Positions 26,984 to 35,974 of a stretch of 64,000 nucleotides of DNA are shown here, in pieces. The stretch covers positions 2,790,001-2,854,000 of the forward strand of contig NZ_CP051180.1 in assembly GCF_012295575.1 (NCBI RefSeq), given 5' to 3'. The number at the start of each line of letters is the position of its first letter. Position 1 is the stretch's first letter. The notes beneath the pieces are model-generated. The model was not told the DNA's origin. It saw nothing but the letters and a program-made list of their open reading frames with translations, and did no database searches. This DNA is from Ferrimonas lipolytica. GTDB lineage: Bacteria; Pseudomonadota; Gammaproteobacteria; Enterobacterales; Shewanellaceae. The position numbers and the translations under genes were made by a program.

Positions 26984-27933
26984 TTTTCTTTCGGGCTCCA
27001 ACTGGCCGCCGGCTCAAGTTGGGGCTCGGCTAAATAGCGTTGTAGATCATCCATTAAGGCATCACGCAATGCCTTCGGTGCCAATACCTTAATCCGCGGC
27101 AACCAATGCTTGATGATCGGCAGTATTTCGACTTCAGCACTATAGGCACAATCGATAATGTAGCCCCCTCGAAAGGTCACAAATCCGGATTGCTGGTTGG
27201 GTAACAGCTGCTTACGCTCGAAATAGTGAATGGCGTCGTTCGCGACCCAAATCTTGGCCGGAGTCGTCTTACCAAAGTAGATGGTGTCTCTGGCCTGGAT
27301 CCGACTGAGCACCTCTGGCACAAGGGGAAAACATGCCCCCACGACCAACCGCTCTAAGCCTTCAAGCCGAAATGGTTTGATAATCTCCTGATGGAAGCAG
27401 ACCACGTAATATGCCGACTCATAACGGCGAATGAAGTAGGGCTGCACACCTTCATAATGCTTCTTTTGCCCATCCGACCGACGATAGCTGAAGCTCAGCG
27501 TTTGGCGTCGCTCAATCGCATCAAATAGTGCGATAAACCGCTTATCTTGCTCCAGCGTTTGCGCTGCCTTCGGCTTCGCCACATCGGTAATACTGTCGAC
27601 AAAAGCGCGGTGTTTTTCCAGCTGGCGCTGCCGCACGGTCTCGCTGTGCTTATCCAACTCGACCCGCTCCAGTGCCAACCTGCGCAGTCGCTGGTATTCT
27701 GACAACCCGCCCAAATCAGCCAACTGCGCTACTTGTTTGTGCAGCGGGTTGGTCATCACCGTGCCAGCCGATGTTTTGGTGGTACCCAGTACCGCCAGTG
27801 CAGCGAAGTCACGCCGAATGGTTTTCTCGTCTACATTAAACTGCGCGGCCAGAGCATGTTTCTCAAGGCATTGGCCATCGAGCAACATCTTAGCGAGTTG
27901 AGCAATACGGATATTGGGGGGGATTTTTGACAT
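26971..27933 (-). CDS. WYL-domain transcriptional regulator
   Basis: A 320-residue regulator. The N-terminus is a DeoR-type winged helix (IRIAQLAKMLLDG, FNVDEKTIRRDFAAL). The WYL domain, a ligand-sensing module common in regulators of defence and stress genes, is in about residues 140-220 (YFIRRYESAYYVVCFHQ, LEGLERLVVG), followed by a WCX-like C-terminus. The ATG at 27933 is preferred over one 11 codons upstream because the domain starts there. The last codons, KAVS and stop, come from element copy C. It is upstream of and co-oriented with the two-gene membrane pair. Confidence 0.88.
   Translation of the reverse strand: MSKIPPNIRIAQLAKMLLDGQCLEKHALAAQFNVDEKTIRRDFAALAVLGTTKTSAGTVMTNPLHKQVAQLADLGGLSEYQRLRRLALERVELDKHSETVRQRQLEKHRAFVDSITDVAKPKAAQTLEQDKRFIALFDAIERRQTLSFSYRRSDGQKKHYEGVQPYFIRRYESAYYVVCFHQEIIKPFRLEGLERLVVGACFPLVPEVLSRIQARDTIYFGKTTPAKIWVANDAIHYFERKQLLPNQQSGFVTFRGGYIIDCAYSAEVEILPIIKHWLPRIKVLAPKALRDALMDDLQRYLAEPQLEPAASWSPKEKAVS
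26984..26991. repeat. target-site duplication of copy C, right
   Basis: TTTTCTTT directly after ACACAGCC, identical to 26703-26710. Confidence 0.85.
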
Positions 27934-28219
27934 AAGACAATCACTATAAGCAAGATAAAACAGCATGTTGTGGCGGTATCACACCGCTACGATATTGTAA
28001 CGCATCGTCCTCAATAGTCCGTTACCTAGCCCGCGATAGTGGATTTTTATCTAGCCACAAAAGTGCCCTACCATCCCAGCAACAGCAGCCGCAATTTCAC
28101 CTCAGAAATCTGCAGCCCCATAGCTTCATAGCCCATATCAAATTACACACAGAGCAATCATATTGAGCCAATAATTCGAGCCAGTAAAAGTGAGCACCAC
28201 ACTAAGCTCTGTTCTTTAG

Positions 28220-28500
28220 TTAATCGTTTTCTGGGCTGATATAGCCAAGAGCACTGCGCCTTCTCGTTCTGTTGTAATCAACCTAAATATATTCAAATAC
28301 GGTCTGCCGCATCGTTTCACGATTCATGATTGGTTCATATTGGCTCGCCTCGATTATTAGCGAATGGAACAATCTCTCGACGCAGGCATTGTCCCAGTAA
28401 CTGCCCGTAAGCTTATGCTTTGAAGGTGTTCATACTTTGTTGGCAGCGCTCTGAAAGCCAACGAGCAGTAGTGGCTCCCGCGATCGCTGTATCGTCGGAG
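28220..28500 (-). pseudogene. IS3-family transposase C-terminal remnant
   Basis: Minus-strand reading gives KLTGSYWDNACVERLFHSL, then RETMRQTVFEYI, an in-frame TAG, and VDYNRTRRRSALGYISPEN before a TAA at 28220. This is the C-terminal part of an IS3-family OrfB, including the catalytic Glu region. Upstream coding sequence is frameshifted. It differs from the remnant at 22311-22631, which holds the other half of an OrfB; whether both come from one element cannot be decided by eye. Confidence 0.8.
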
Positions 28501-28520
28501 TTAACTCAAGATGGGTTGCT

Positions 28521-28558
<38 letters not shown>

Positions 28559-28713
28559 CCAAGTATTTATTCTCGTAACTCAGTGCCAAAAGGCTACGGT
28601 TGTTTAACCCTATTTGGTCCTTATGCCAACGTCGATCCGCTACATATTGCTACACAGGAATTAAGATACAAAAAAGGCGTAGCGGTTACTAACCTGCTAC
28701 GCCTTACTGTATA

Positions 28714-28790
28714 TGGTGGCCCCTCACGGACTTGAACCGTGGACCGAGCGATTATGAGTCGCGCGCTCTAACCAACTGAGCTAAGGGGCC
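28714..28790 (-). tRNA. tRNA-Ile(CAU), lysidine type
   Basis: The minus strand folds as a full cloverleaf. The acceptor stem is GGCCCCT/AGGGGCC, the anticodon loop CTCATAA with anticodon CAT, the T-arm GGTTCAAGTCC, and CCA is encoded at the 3' end. It closely resembles E. coli ileX, a CAU tRNA whose wobble C is modified to lysidine to read AUA. Its 3' end faces the accessory region at 15-28 kb. Confidence 0.92.
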
Positions 28791-29373
28791 TGATTGTCAT
28801 CGTACTGCTGCTGCGGTAGATAGCGGATGATTATACGAGGTCAATTCGGGGTTGTCATTAGTGCAGGCTATTGAAAATCCAACAGATGGTGCAAGTGACT
28901 AACAAATGAGCAGAACATTTATCTAATGGGTATCTGTGGCAGAGATAGTTGAACGATGACAGGACGAATCAGCAGTGGGTATCTACCAGCCTCATCCACA
29001 GCAATACCACCATCATCCCCATCAAGCTGCGACCAAAGCATACCAGTTTGAGTTATGTAGGTGCTGCAGTTAACGCGATATAAGGCAGAGAATGCCGCAC
29101 TCTAAATGTTAAAAATATGGTCTACCATGACAACACCACTGTGGTGGTAATCGCTTGAATACAGAGTGGCTAGCAGTAACAGCCTGACTTAAGCACATTC
29201 TCATCAATAGCATATATAGAAGAGCTAAGGTGAATGCGATAGTTTATTCGAGCAAACTTGACGTTTAAGGCTGTAAATTAACGAACTAAAAACAGTTCTT
29301 CGCCGCCCCGAAGCATCCGCCAAAGGAAACAATACAGCAGCAACTGAAAGTAGTACAAATAGTACTAATCAAG
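28791..29373. other. 580-bp gap without a recognisable gene
   Basis: Between the tRNA and the CRP-like site I see no coding pattern, transposase remnant or clear hairpin on either strand. The sequence becomes AT-rich towards the right. Confidence 0.5.
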
Positions 29374-29389
29374 TGTGATTAATGTCACT
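29374..29389. promoter_or_regulatory. candidate CRP binding site
   Basis: TGTGATTAATGTCACT matches the CRP consensus TGTGA-N6-TCACA at nine of ten core positions, within the context AAG...GTC. It lies about 52 bases before the tetR-like start. In Shewanella, CRP controls anaerobic respiration genes, which fits the downstream reductase. Confidence 0.55.
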
Positions 29390-29440
29390 GTCACCATCAT
29401 CTGATATCAATAACATCCATTATAGATTTGAGAGGGCAGT

Positions 29441-30112
29441 ATGGCTAACATTAAAGATAAAATACTTAAAAATGCCGCAATATTAATTGCTACAGAAGGC
29501 CTCTCTTCTTTTTCATTTACAAAACTAGCAAAACACTGTTGCTGTTCAAAATCAACACTGTATTGCAACTTTGACAGTAAAGAAAACTTGATTATTGGTA
29601 TATACATTAAAAATATTGATGAAATAACAACATTTAATCAATATTTACTGTCGCTGAAAGACTTAGCCCCAAATGACAAGATGGTACTTGCTTGCATGTA
29701 CGACGTGGTTAGAGTTGCAATGAACCATAGTGATAGCGACAGAATATCATTAATCTCTGCAACTCCTAGTGTTTATCATTTTGGCTCTAACGATTTACTA
29801 GACCAACTAAAATTATCGCTGTCAGAATTGAATGAAACCTTTAAAAAAATAGAGGATGAATTCGTAAATGATGATATCGCTACAGCAAAAGAAGTACACC
29901 GGCTTGTAAATGCATATCGTATACATGCCAGAGGCATTGTTAGCTCGATTTCAAATGAACCATACCTTAAAAACTGTATTAGTATGACGCTCGAGGAGCT
30001 CTACAATGATTTTAACTCAATCACTATTTCCGGCTTCAGTTTAGGGTCCAAAATGAAATTTGACGAGTCATTTAATTTAATCAATGAATTCCTGTTAAAT
30101 CGAGAACAATAG
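29441..30112 (+). CDS. TetR-family transcriptional regulator
   Basis: A 223-residue regulator. The N-terminal 50 residues form the TetR helix-turn-helix (KILKNAAILIATEGLSSFSF, TKLAKHCCCSKSTLYCNF, then DSKENLI). Three adjacent cysteines in the recognition region are unusual. The C-terminal ligand domain is not recognisable. A ribosome site GAGAGGGC precedes the ATG. The gene is AT-rich, like its downstream neighbours, and probably controls the reductase genes that follow. Confidence 0.85.
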   Translation: MANIKDKILKNAAILIATEGLSSFSFTKLAKHCCCSKSTLYCNFDSKENLIIGIYIKNIDEITTFNQYLLSLKDLAPNDKMVLACMYDVVRVAMNHSDSDRISLISATPSVYHFGSNDLLDQLKLSLSELNETFKKIEDEFVNDDIATAKEVHRLVNAYRIHARGIVSSISNEPYLKNCISMTLEELYNDFNSITISGFSLGSKMKFDESFNLINEFLLNREQ

Positions 30113-30344
30113 CAACTACAGTATTGATATAACTTTCTGTCCAGAAAAATATAAAACAGACTACTGCAACCCCCAAGAAACATTTACACACTTGCAGCTT
30201 GAAAGTTATTCTACACAAATAAATTATCAGCCAATCAGCGCCCAAAAACACAAGGCGACAATATATTAATTACTAGTGTCGCCGTTGATGCAATCAATAT
30301 AACTCTACTACCAAGTGTTATTTAATCCTTGGACGAAACGGCTA

Positions 30345-30358
30345 CCATTAATTAATGG
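30345..30358. promoter_or_regulatory. 14-bp perfect palindrome, candidate TetR operator
   Basis: CCATTAATTAATGG is its own reverse complement. It lies about 130 bases before the flavoprotein start and 230 after the tetR-like stop, in the only sizeable gap of the cluster. Confidence 0.4.
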
Positions 30359-30485
30359 CTGGGCTTGCTATGCCCTATCGCAGACGTAACTAACCACAAA
30401 ACAGAAATTATAATAAAAACAGTTCCACTAATAAAGCAAACATCACTAACAGGTCAAATCGCATTATTTATTTTAGGAGATACAT

Positions 30486-32189
30486 ATGAATAATTCAAAA
30501 GCTAACCTATCAAGACGTAAGTTCATCAAAGGTGCTGGCGCTTCAAGTGTTGCAGCGGTAATGGGTACATCTTTCTCGGCTAACGCGATGGAAAATAACC
30601 CAAAAAGTGTTTACGAAGAAATATATGGCGATGATGTAAATTCGATTTATACCAAGAAAGGTACATCACCAGGGCCAAAAGGCCCTATCGGCTTTGAAGA
30701 TCGTAAAATAAGTAATAGTGAAATAGCTAAATCGTATGATTTTGATGTTGCAGTTGTTGGTGGTGGTATTGCAGGTTTGATTGCAGCACTAAAAGCAGCT
30801 GAAGACGGCGCTAAGGTTGTCCTACTTGAGAAAATGACCAAGGGTCGAGGTATTTTCGAATGCTTTGGTAGCGTTGATTCACGAACCCAAAGAGAAGCAA
30901 ACATTAAAACCAATAAAGCTGAATTGCTCGATGAAATTCACCGTTCAGCTGACTACCGTATTGGTCCAGATGTAGTCCGGACATACGTAGAAAAATCAGG
31001 CGAAGCAACTGACTTCATGGAGAAAATGTTTAATAAGGGCGAGCGAGGAGTGGTAATTTCTCCAATGCCATTAAAGCCTAAGTACCCGAACACTGGTGCA
31101 CCTGTAATTGATGCCGAATGTATGTTCTACAACACTCCTGGATTGCCAAAAAATGTTAAGTTCAGAAGTGGCTTTGTTGGGGTTCAAATTATCAAAGATC
31201 TCGCTAACACCGCGATGAAACACCCTAACATCGAGACTAAATATAGTACTCCAGCGGTGCAATTAGTAACTAATGGCTCAGGTCAAGTAACTGGTGTTAT
31301 CGCCAAAGAAAATAACGAGTACATTAAAGTAAATACAAACAAAGGCGTTATTCTTGCCTCCGGCGGCTATGATGCTAACCCTGAAATGATGAAAGCATTT
31401 TTGCGACCAGAAGATTACTCATCAGCCTCTTGGTGGAACCCTTCTTGGGGAACGACCGGTGATGGACATATGATGGGGTTAAAGGTTGGCGCAGCTATGG
31501 ATCCGGTTCCTCATTCTGTTATGAACTTTACTTTTGGTAGCCCTGAGTCGTTTCATATTCCTGCGGTCCGTACATTAAGAGCAATGGGTCTCTACGCCAT
31601 TGTTAATGATGAAGGAAAACGTTTTGTTCGCGAAGACGTTGCATTCCAGTCAATATCAAACGCAACCAACAGACAGGCAACACAAGGTAAAAAGAGTTGG
31701 CTGCTGTTTGATGACACGATGATTTCAAAAAACAAGGATATTTTTGACAAAGCAATAGCTTCATTCGAAACCTTAAAAGCTAAAGGATGGTTATTCGAAG
31801 GGAATAGCCCACGCGAGTTAGAAGCCGCACTAGATGTTCCTAATGGAAATTTGGTAAATACAATAGAAAAATTTAACTCCTTCAAGCTTAAAGGCGTTGA
31901 TGCAGACTTCAATCGTGATATGGAGTTTGCGAAAGAGTTTAATGGTAAAAAATATTATGCCTTGCTATGTAACAGTGTAATCCTTGCAACAGTAAGTGGT
32001 CTAATTATTGATGAGAACGGCAGGGTATTAAACGAAAAGGGTGAAGCTATCAAAGGGCTTTATGCCGCTGGTAATGCATCTGGAGATTTCTTCTCTGGTA
32101 ACTATCCCCGTCACATACCAGGTACATCCATAGGGCGTGCCATTACCTTCGGTTATTTATCAGCTAAGCATGCAGTTAAAGGAGCTTAA
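30486..32189 (+). CDS. Tat-exported flavoprotein reductase (fumarate reductase-like)
   Basis: A 567-residue periplasmic FAD enzyme of the flavocytochrome c/fumarate reductase flavoprotein family. The Tat signal SRRKFIKGAGASSVAAV is at residues 9-25. The FAD-binding motif VVGGGIAGLIAALKAAEDG starts near 88, and the C-terminal PGTSIGRAITFGYLSAKHA fits the family. No heme motif or FMN-binding domain is fused. The true acceptor (fumarate, methacrylate, urocanate or another enoate) cannot be read from the sequence. It is followed after one base by a small multiheme cytochrome gene that likely feeds it electrons. Confidence 0.88.
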   Translation: MNNSKANLSRRKFIKGAGASSVAAVMGTSFSANAMENNPKSVYEEIYGDDVNSIYTKKGTSPGPKGPIGFEDRKISNSEIAKSYDFDVAVVGGGIAGLIAALKAAEDGAKVVLLEKMTKGRGIFECFGSVDSRTQREANIKTNKAELLDEIHRSADYRIGPDVVRTYVEKSGEATDFMEKMFNKGERGVVISPMPLKPKYPNTGAPVIDAECMFYNTPGLPKNVKFRSGFVGVQIIKDLANTAMKHPNIETKYSTPAVQLVTNGSGQVTGVIAKENNEYIKVNTNKGVILASGGYDANPEMMKAFLRPEDYSSASWWNPSWGTTGDGHMMGLKVGAAMDPVPHSVMNFTFGSPESFHIPAVRTLRAMGLYAIVNDEGKRFVREDVAFQSISNATNRQATQGKKSWLLFDDTMISKNKDIFDKAIASFETLKAKGWLFEGNSPRELEAALDVPNGNLVNTIEKFNSFKLKGVDADFNRDMEFAKEFNGKKYYALLCNSVILATVSGLIIDENGRVLNEKGEAIKGLYAAGNASGDFFSGNYPRHIPGTSIGRAITFGYLSAKHAVKGA

Positions 32190-32190
32190 G

Positions 32191-32508
32191 ATGCTATTTT
32201 CCTCTAAAAGTAAATATTCCCTCTTACTCGCGTCATTCTTAATCATGAGCTCTAATGTCGCATTAGCGGCGAGTAGTGCAACCGAAATTGACAGTATGCA
32301 CCAAGGGTTTGATACCGCTCAACAATGTATGGAGTGCCACGGCTCATACCAAGAGAACGCTGAAAACACGGCTCATCTAGGAAAGTGGAATCCGCATGAT
32401 TCAATTCATGGCGGTTACGTAGATTGCACCAATTGTCACCAACAAAACAAAGTTGAAAAAAATTACTGCTCATACTGTCATGACTATAAGCCAGCACTCA
32501 AAAACTAG
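32191..32508 (+). CDS. small triheme periplasmic cytochrome c
   Basis: A 105-residue protein with a signal peptide ending near NVALAAS and three heme sites: CMECH, CTNCH and CSYCH. Related small electron-transfer cytochromes of Shewanella carry four hemes; only three CxxCH are seen here. Extra histidines (HQGF, HLGKW, HDSIHGG) could be second heme ligands. The ATG at 32191 has AAGGAG upstream and lies one base after the flavoprotein stop. It most likely passes electrons from a membrane quinol dehydrogenase to the flavoprotein. Confidence 0.88.
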   Translation: MLFSSKSKYSLLLASFLIMSSNVALAASSATEIDSMHQGFDTAQQCMECHGSYQENAENTAHLGKWNPHDSIHGGYVDCTNCHQQNKVEKNYCSYCHDYKPALKN

Positions 32509-32538
32509 CTGACTTGAATTTAAGTTTTATTGACTTGC

Positions 32539-32585
32539 AAGCTGATTTAACTAATGACTTTATGTCATGTTAAATCAGCTTTTTT
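32539..32585 (+). terminator. terminator of the reductase operon
   Basis: AAGCTGATTTAAC and GTTAAATCAGCTT pair perfectly (13 bp) and are followed by a T-tract. Confidence 0.9.
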
Positions 32586-32625
32586 AGTGCCTAAATAATT
32601 ATAATTCGCAATCAATTTAATTAAA

Positions 32626-33150
32626 TCAACAATCGGAAGAGTAGATGGTCACTGTAGGGCCTTCGTCACCACTATTTGTGTAAAGCACATAACATAAAAA
32701 CCTAGTGCTTTTGACCGCCCTATCTTCAGTGAAAAAGATAAAAATCCAATTGCTTGCTGATGACTTATCAGTAAAGAAGGTTGCGTTGGTTGGGTTCAAG
32801 ATTGCCTCATCTCGAGGGACGCTATCGATATCAAGCCAAGCCTTAACCTGTTGGTTAATTTCCTCAAATCCATCATCTCCATCCACTGCGGGATAACCGT
32901 TATGCAGCGGTATATCAACTCCATCGATCACTATCGTGCCACTAACCCCATCCTGATCAACAGCGCTGCTTTTGGCATAAATCATCTGTAAACCACTACG
33001 CATGGCACTAGCTACCCCAGCTAAGGCGCTCGCTTTGCTGTCTTGCGACAAAGAGATGAATTTAGGCACCGCTACAGCACTTAACAAGGCTATTAACACG
33101 ATGGTGACAACTAATTCAACCAGGGAATAACCCGTACTCGATCTATCCAT
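32626..33150 (-). CDS. type IV pilin-like / MSHA-type prepilin
   Basis: A 174-residue prepilin. After a seven-residue leader MDRSSTG comes the mature N-terminus YSLVELVVTIVLIALL, with the Glu at position 5 needed for pilus assembly and a hydrophobic helix. PilD-type peptidase would cut after the Gly. The C-terminal domain has an end cysteine pair (FLCYVLY, SSDC) that may form the usual disulphide loop. No other pilus gene is nearby, so it is an orphan that would depend on an assembly system elsewhere. Confidence 0.82.
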   Translation of the reverse strand: MDRSSTGYSLVELVVTIVLIALLSAVAVPKFISLSQDSKASALAGVASAMRSGLQMIYAKSSAVDQDGVSGTIVIDGVDIPLHNGYPAVDGDDGFEEINQQVKAWLDIDSVPRDEAILNPTNATFFTDKSSASNWIFIFFTEDRAVKSTRFLCYVLYTNSGDEGPTVTIYSSDC

Positions 33151-33485
33151 AGTACTGCCCTAAGTGGATGAGCCAACTACCTCTAGAGTCGCACGTGCTC
33201 ACTATTAGTTCTAGATCTCTCATTGCTTTTGCCATATTCCACCAAATGATGGTTATTCACAGCTTGTATAGCCCAGTACCAGTAAGTAACAGCACTTTTT
33301 TAGCTGATTAATATGGTTAATAAAGTTAAAAGTAATATTAATATTTGGTGGTTAGCTAAAAATAATAGCAACGAAATGCAGCTGCTGCAGTGTTGACAGA
33401 AACGCCTAGATTATTGATATCCAATCAACATTATTAGCGAGTAATGGGGTTAGATAAAGTAAGGGAAGCTAATTTACATGAGGCT
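33151..33485. other. 335-bp gap without a recognisable gene
   Basis: AT-rich sequence between the pilin gene and the terminator below; I see no coding pattern. It probably contains the pilin promoter. Confidence 0.5.
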
Positions 33486-33523
33486 AAAAAACCGACTCAT
33501 TTTATAGTGTAAATGAGTCGGCT
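33486..33523 (-). terminator. terminator of the coiled-coil membrane protein gene
   Basis: On the minus strand AGCCGACTCATTTACA and its partner AATGAGTCGGT form a long stem, followed by TTTTTT. Confidence 0.85.
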
Positions 33524-33541
33524 GGGTAATCACGATACTAC

Positions 33542-35035
33542 TTAGCTAACGCTAGTATTACCGCTATTTGAAGCAACTTGTGCTGTATCTGCTTGAGCTA
33601 ATTGAGTGGCCTGCTCCCGTTTCAGGGCGATTTTATCTGCCAAACTTTTAAGATGCAGTCCAGAAAGGGTTAACGCTACGCCGGTAATTGAGCCGATAAA
33701 GGCCAACGAACCGAACCAAATCAAGCCAACTAGAGTTAAGCTATTTTTCTTAATCTCTTTATAGTTGTCGACGTTATCAATGTAGGAAGCCATGCGGTAG
33801 ATCTGATTCGATAGTGCCAGTGAGTTGGTTTCAATCTCGGTACGGCGAATATCGAAGTGCAGCTGATTATTCTCTTTTAACAGAGAGTTAATGGTTAGCT
33901 TTTGATTCTTAAATTCATTATCCAACTCCTCACGTTCTGCATCTACGCTGTCCAGCTGGGCGTTACGGTTTGCTAGCAACTTACTCTTAAGTGACTCAAG
34001 CTGACGGTAACTGGCCTTACTTGCCGTTACATATTGGCTATTTAGGCTAGCAACAGCTGCAGATTTTTGTGCAATCAAATCATCTTTGATAGACAGTAGA
34101 TCTGAGTAATAGTTATCAAGAAACTTAACGGATTCGAACTGTTCATCTGGCTTATCGCCGGTAAGGGTACGGTTGTTAATATTATTTAATTGATCGTTGG
34201 TGTAGCGGATCTTTTTGTCGTATTCAATTTTAACACTACCACGGGTAAAGAAGTTAGCATCGTTAATTGCTTGCTCTTTAGCGATCTTAAGAGTTTGTAA
34301 TTCAGATAATAAGCGTTTACGCTCATCGCTGACTGCATTATCAGAGTTATCTAGGCGCTGAATACTATCTTTAAATTTTTCTTCTTTCTTTTGAGCTAAT
34401 TCGAGTAAAAGGTTGGCCTTTTCTACTTTCAAGTCAATTAATTCTTGTTTGGCTATATTAAGCGAACTTAACAAAACTGGAATGCTTTTTGACTTCACTT
34501 TGTTGTCTTCGACAGCACTGGTGTAAGCCTGTTGGTAGGTGTCGTTAATATCCGCTTCTTCTAAATCATATTTATTAGATTCATTTTTATAATCAGCAGC
34601 AATAACATCGATACTGTTAAGGTTTGCTTCGATATTGCTTTCTAGTCGGCTTATCTCAATCTCTTTGATATTGATGCCTTCGTTAATCGATGAGAATGCC
34701 CGTTCAAAACCGTTCAGCAGGGTTTCAAAGGTCAGCGTACATAACAGGGTGATCATAACCAAGTAGAGTGGAAATGACTTTCGCGCATGCCAAAGGCCTA
34801 CCACAAAAGGGATTTTCGCTAACTCAACGATAGAAATCATCACGAATGGTGCTGCTAGGATGAATGCACTTGTTTGCGTACCGGAGTTTAGAACCAGAAA
34901 AACAGAGATACATAAACCAATGAAAACAACAACAAACTCGATAGCCCAGGCGACTTTACGAAGCACCCCTGAGTACTGGTTTAGCTCGATAACTTTCTTT
35001 TCATCAAGTGAAGATTGAATATTTTTATTCATCAT
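33542..35035 (-). CDS. membrane protein with long coiled-coil domain, 497 aa
   Basis: I do not recognise the family. Residues 25-105 contain about three membrane segments (VVVFIGLCISVFLVL, FILAAPFVMISIVEL, PLYLVMITLLCTLTFETL). Residues 110-425 are highly charged with long helices predicted to form coiled coils (ESLKSKLLANRNAQLDSV). A final membrane segment lies near 440-465 (LVGLIWFGSLAFIGSITGV). The topology places one large coiled-coil domain between membrane anchors. No neighbour on the same strand. A structural or tethering role is possible but unproven. Confidence 0.78.
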   Translation of the reverse strand: MMNKNIQSSLDEKKVIELNQYSGVLRKVAWAIEFVVVFIGLCISVFLVLNSGTQTSAFILAAPFVMISIVELAKIPFVVGLWHARKSFPLYLVMITLLCTLTFETLLNGFERAFSSINEGINIKEIEISRLESNIEANLNSIDVIAADYKNESNKYDLEEADINDTYQQAYTSAVEDNKVKSKSIPVLLSSLNIAKQELIDLKVEKANLLLELAQKKEEKFKDSIQRLDNSDNAVSDERKRLLSELQTLKIAKEQAINDANFFTRGSVKIEYDKKIRYTNDQLNNINNRTLTGDKPDEQFESVKFLDNYYSDLLSIKDDLIAQKSAAVASLNSQYVTASKASYRQLESLKSKLLANRNAQLDSVDAEREELDNEFKNQKLTINSLLKENNQLHFDIRRTEIETNSLALSNQIYRMASYIDNVDNYKEIKKNSLTLVGLIWFGSLAFIGSITGVALTLSGLHLKSLADKIALKREQATQLAQADTAQVASNSGNTSVS

Positions 35036-35536
35036 TAAATAACTTATTAAATTACCAGAACTTATTCATAATAATAAAATAAGCACTGATTTTAGCTATT
35101 AACATTCATGATTTATCTATTATGAACATTACAGCACTGTTATGGTTAATGTTGTAACAAGGTTTTTGTTTGCTTACCTAAACTAAACATCATTACATAC
35201 ACGACACTTTAACATTACACCACAAATAATTTAGTATAATATAAATTATAACGGTATCATAAGCTCTCTTGATTCGCCATCCCCACTTTATATTTATGAG
35301 CCACTAGCGATTTTATTTACAGTGGTGCTAATCGATAGCATCGATTCGTATGAATATTGCTTAATTACATCCGAATCTAACCTCATTGCGCATTGTTCAC
35401 TAAGTAATCTAACCATTCTCTAGAGCAAATTAAGCATATCTATCGATAATACTTCTACGCTTAGGTTCAGCTCGCACAAGCACAACCTAAGATTATGTAT
35501 TTAAAGCATTATGTCATTGCGCTGGGGCTATTCGAG
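35036..35536. other. 500-bp gap without a recognisable gene
   Basis: A long AT-rich intergenic stretch. I see no coding pattern, strong hairpin or mobile-element trace on either strand. It includes the promoter of the coiled-coil membrane protein. Confidence 0.5.
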
Positions 35537-35974
35537 TTACAAACGCACCATTAACACATCACATTCGACGTTGTGCAGAACGCTATTGGCCGTCGAGCCA
35601 AGCAAAGAGCGCAACCCTGATTGACCATGAGTACCAATGATAATGAGCTCGATGTTGTGTTCTTTTGCCATCCGATGGATCTCATCTGCAGCAATGCCTT
35701 CACTATGTAACCGTCTTTCGGCAGGAACCCCTAGCTGTTCACCAAAATGCTGTAACTGCTTGGCTGAATTTTCTCGAATGGTTTGCTTCATCTCGACCAT
35801 TTGATCGGCAAAGCCCACCGCTTCAATGGAGTAGGCTACGGTGATCGGCTCCATTACATGCTGTAGAAACAACTCTGCATCGTTATCTGCAACCACTTGT
35901 AGCCCACGGTCGATTACCGTTTGGCAGTCGTCATGGAAATCGATAGCAAGTAACACTCTGTTGTATCGGTTCAT
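35537..35974 (-). CDS. universal stress protein (UspA family)
   Basis: A 145-residue single Usp domain. It starts NRYNRVLLAIDFHDD and has the nucleotide-binding loop IGTHGQSGLRSLLGSTANSV near the C-terminus, matching G-x2-G-x9-GS. It should therefore bind ATP. The ATG at 35974 has GGAGA eight bases upstream; a longer frame to 35998 lacks one. Confidence 0.9.
   Translation of the reverse strand: MNRYNRVLLAIDFHDDCQTVIDRGLQVVADNDAELFLQHVMEPITVAYSIEAVGFADQMVEMKQTIRENSAKQLQHFGEQLGVPAERRLHSEGIAADEIHRMAKEHNIELIIIGTHGQSGLRSLLGSTANSVLHNVECDVLMVRL

Noticed and set aside
28714-28790. tRNA-Met call for the CAT anticodon
   Set aside because: Acceptor and anticodon-arm sequences follow tRNA-Ile2 (ileX type) closely, not elongator or initiator Met.
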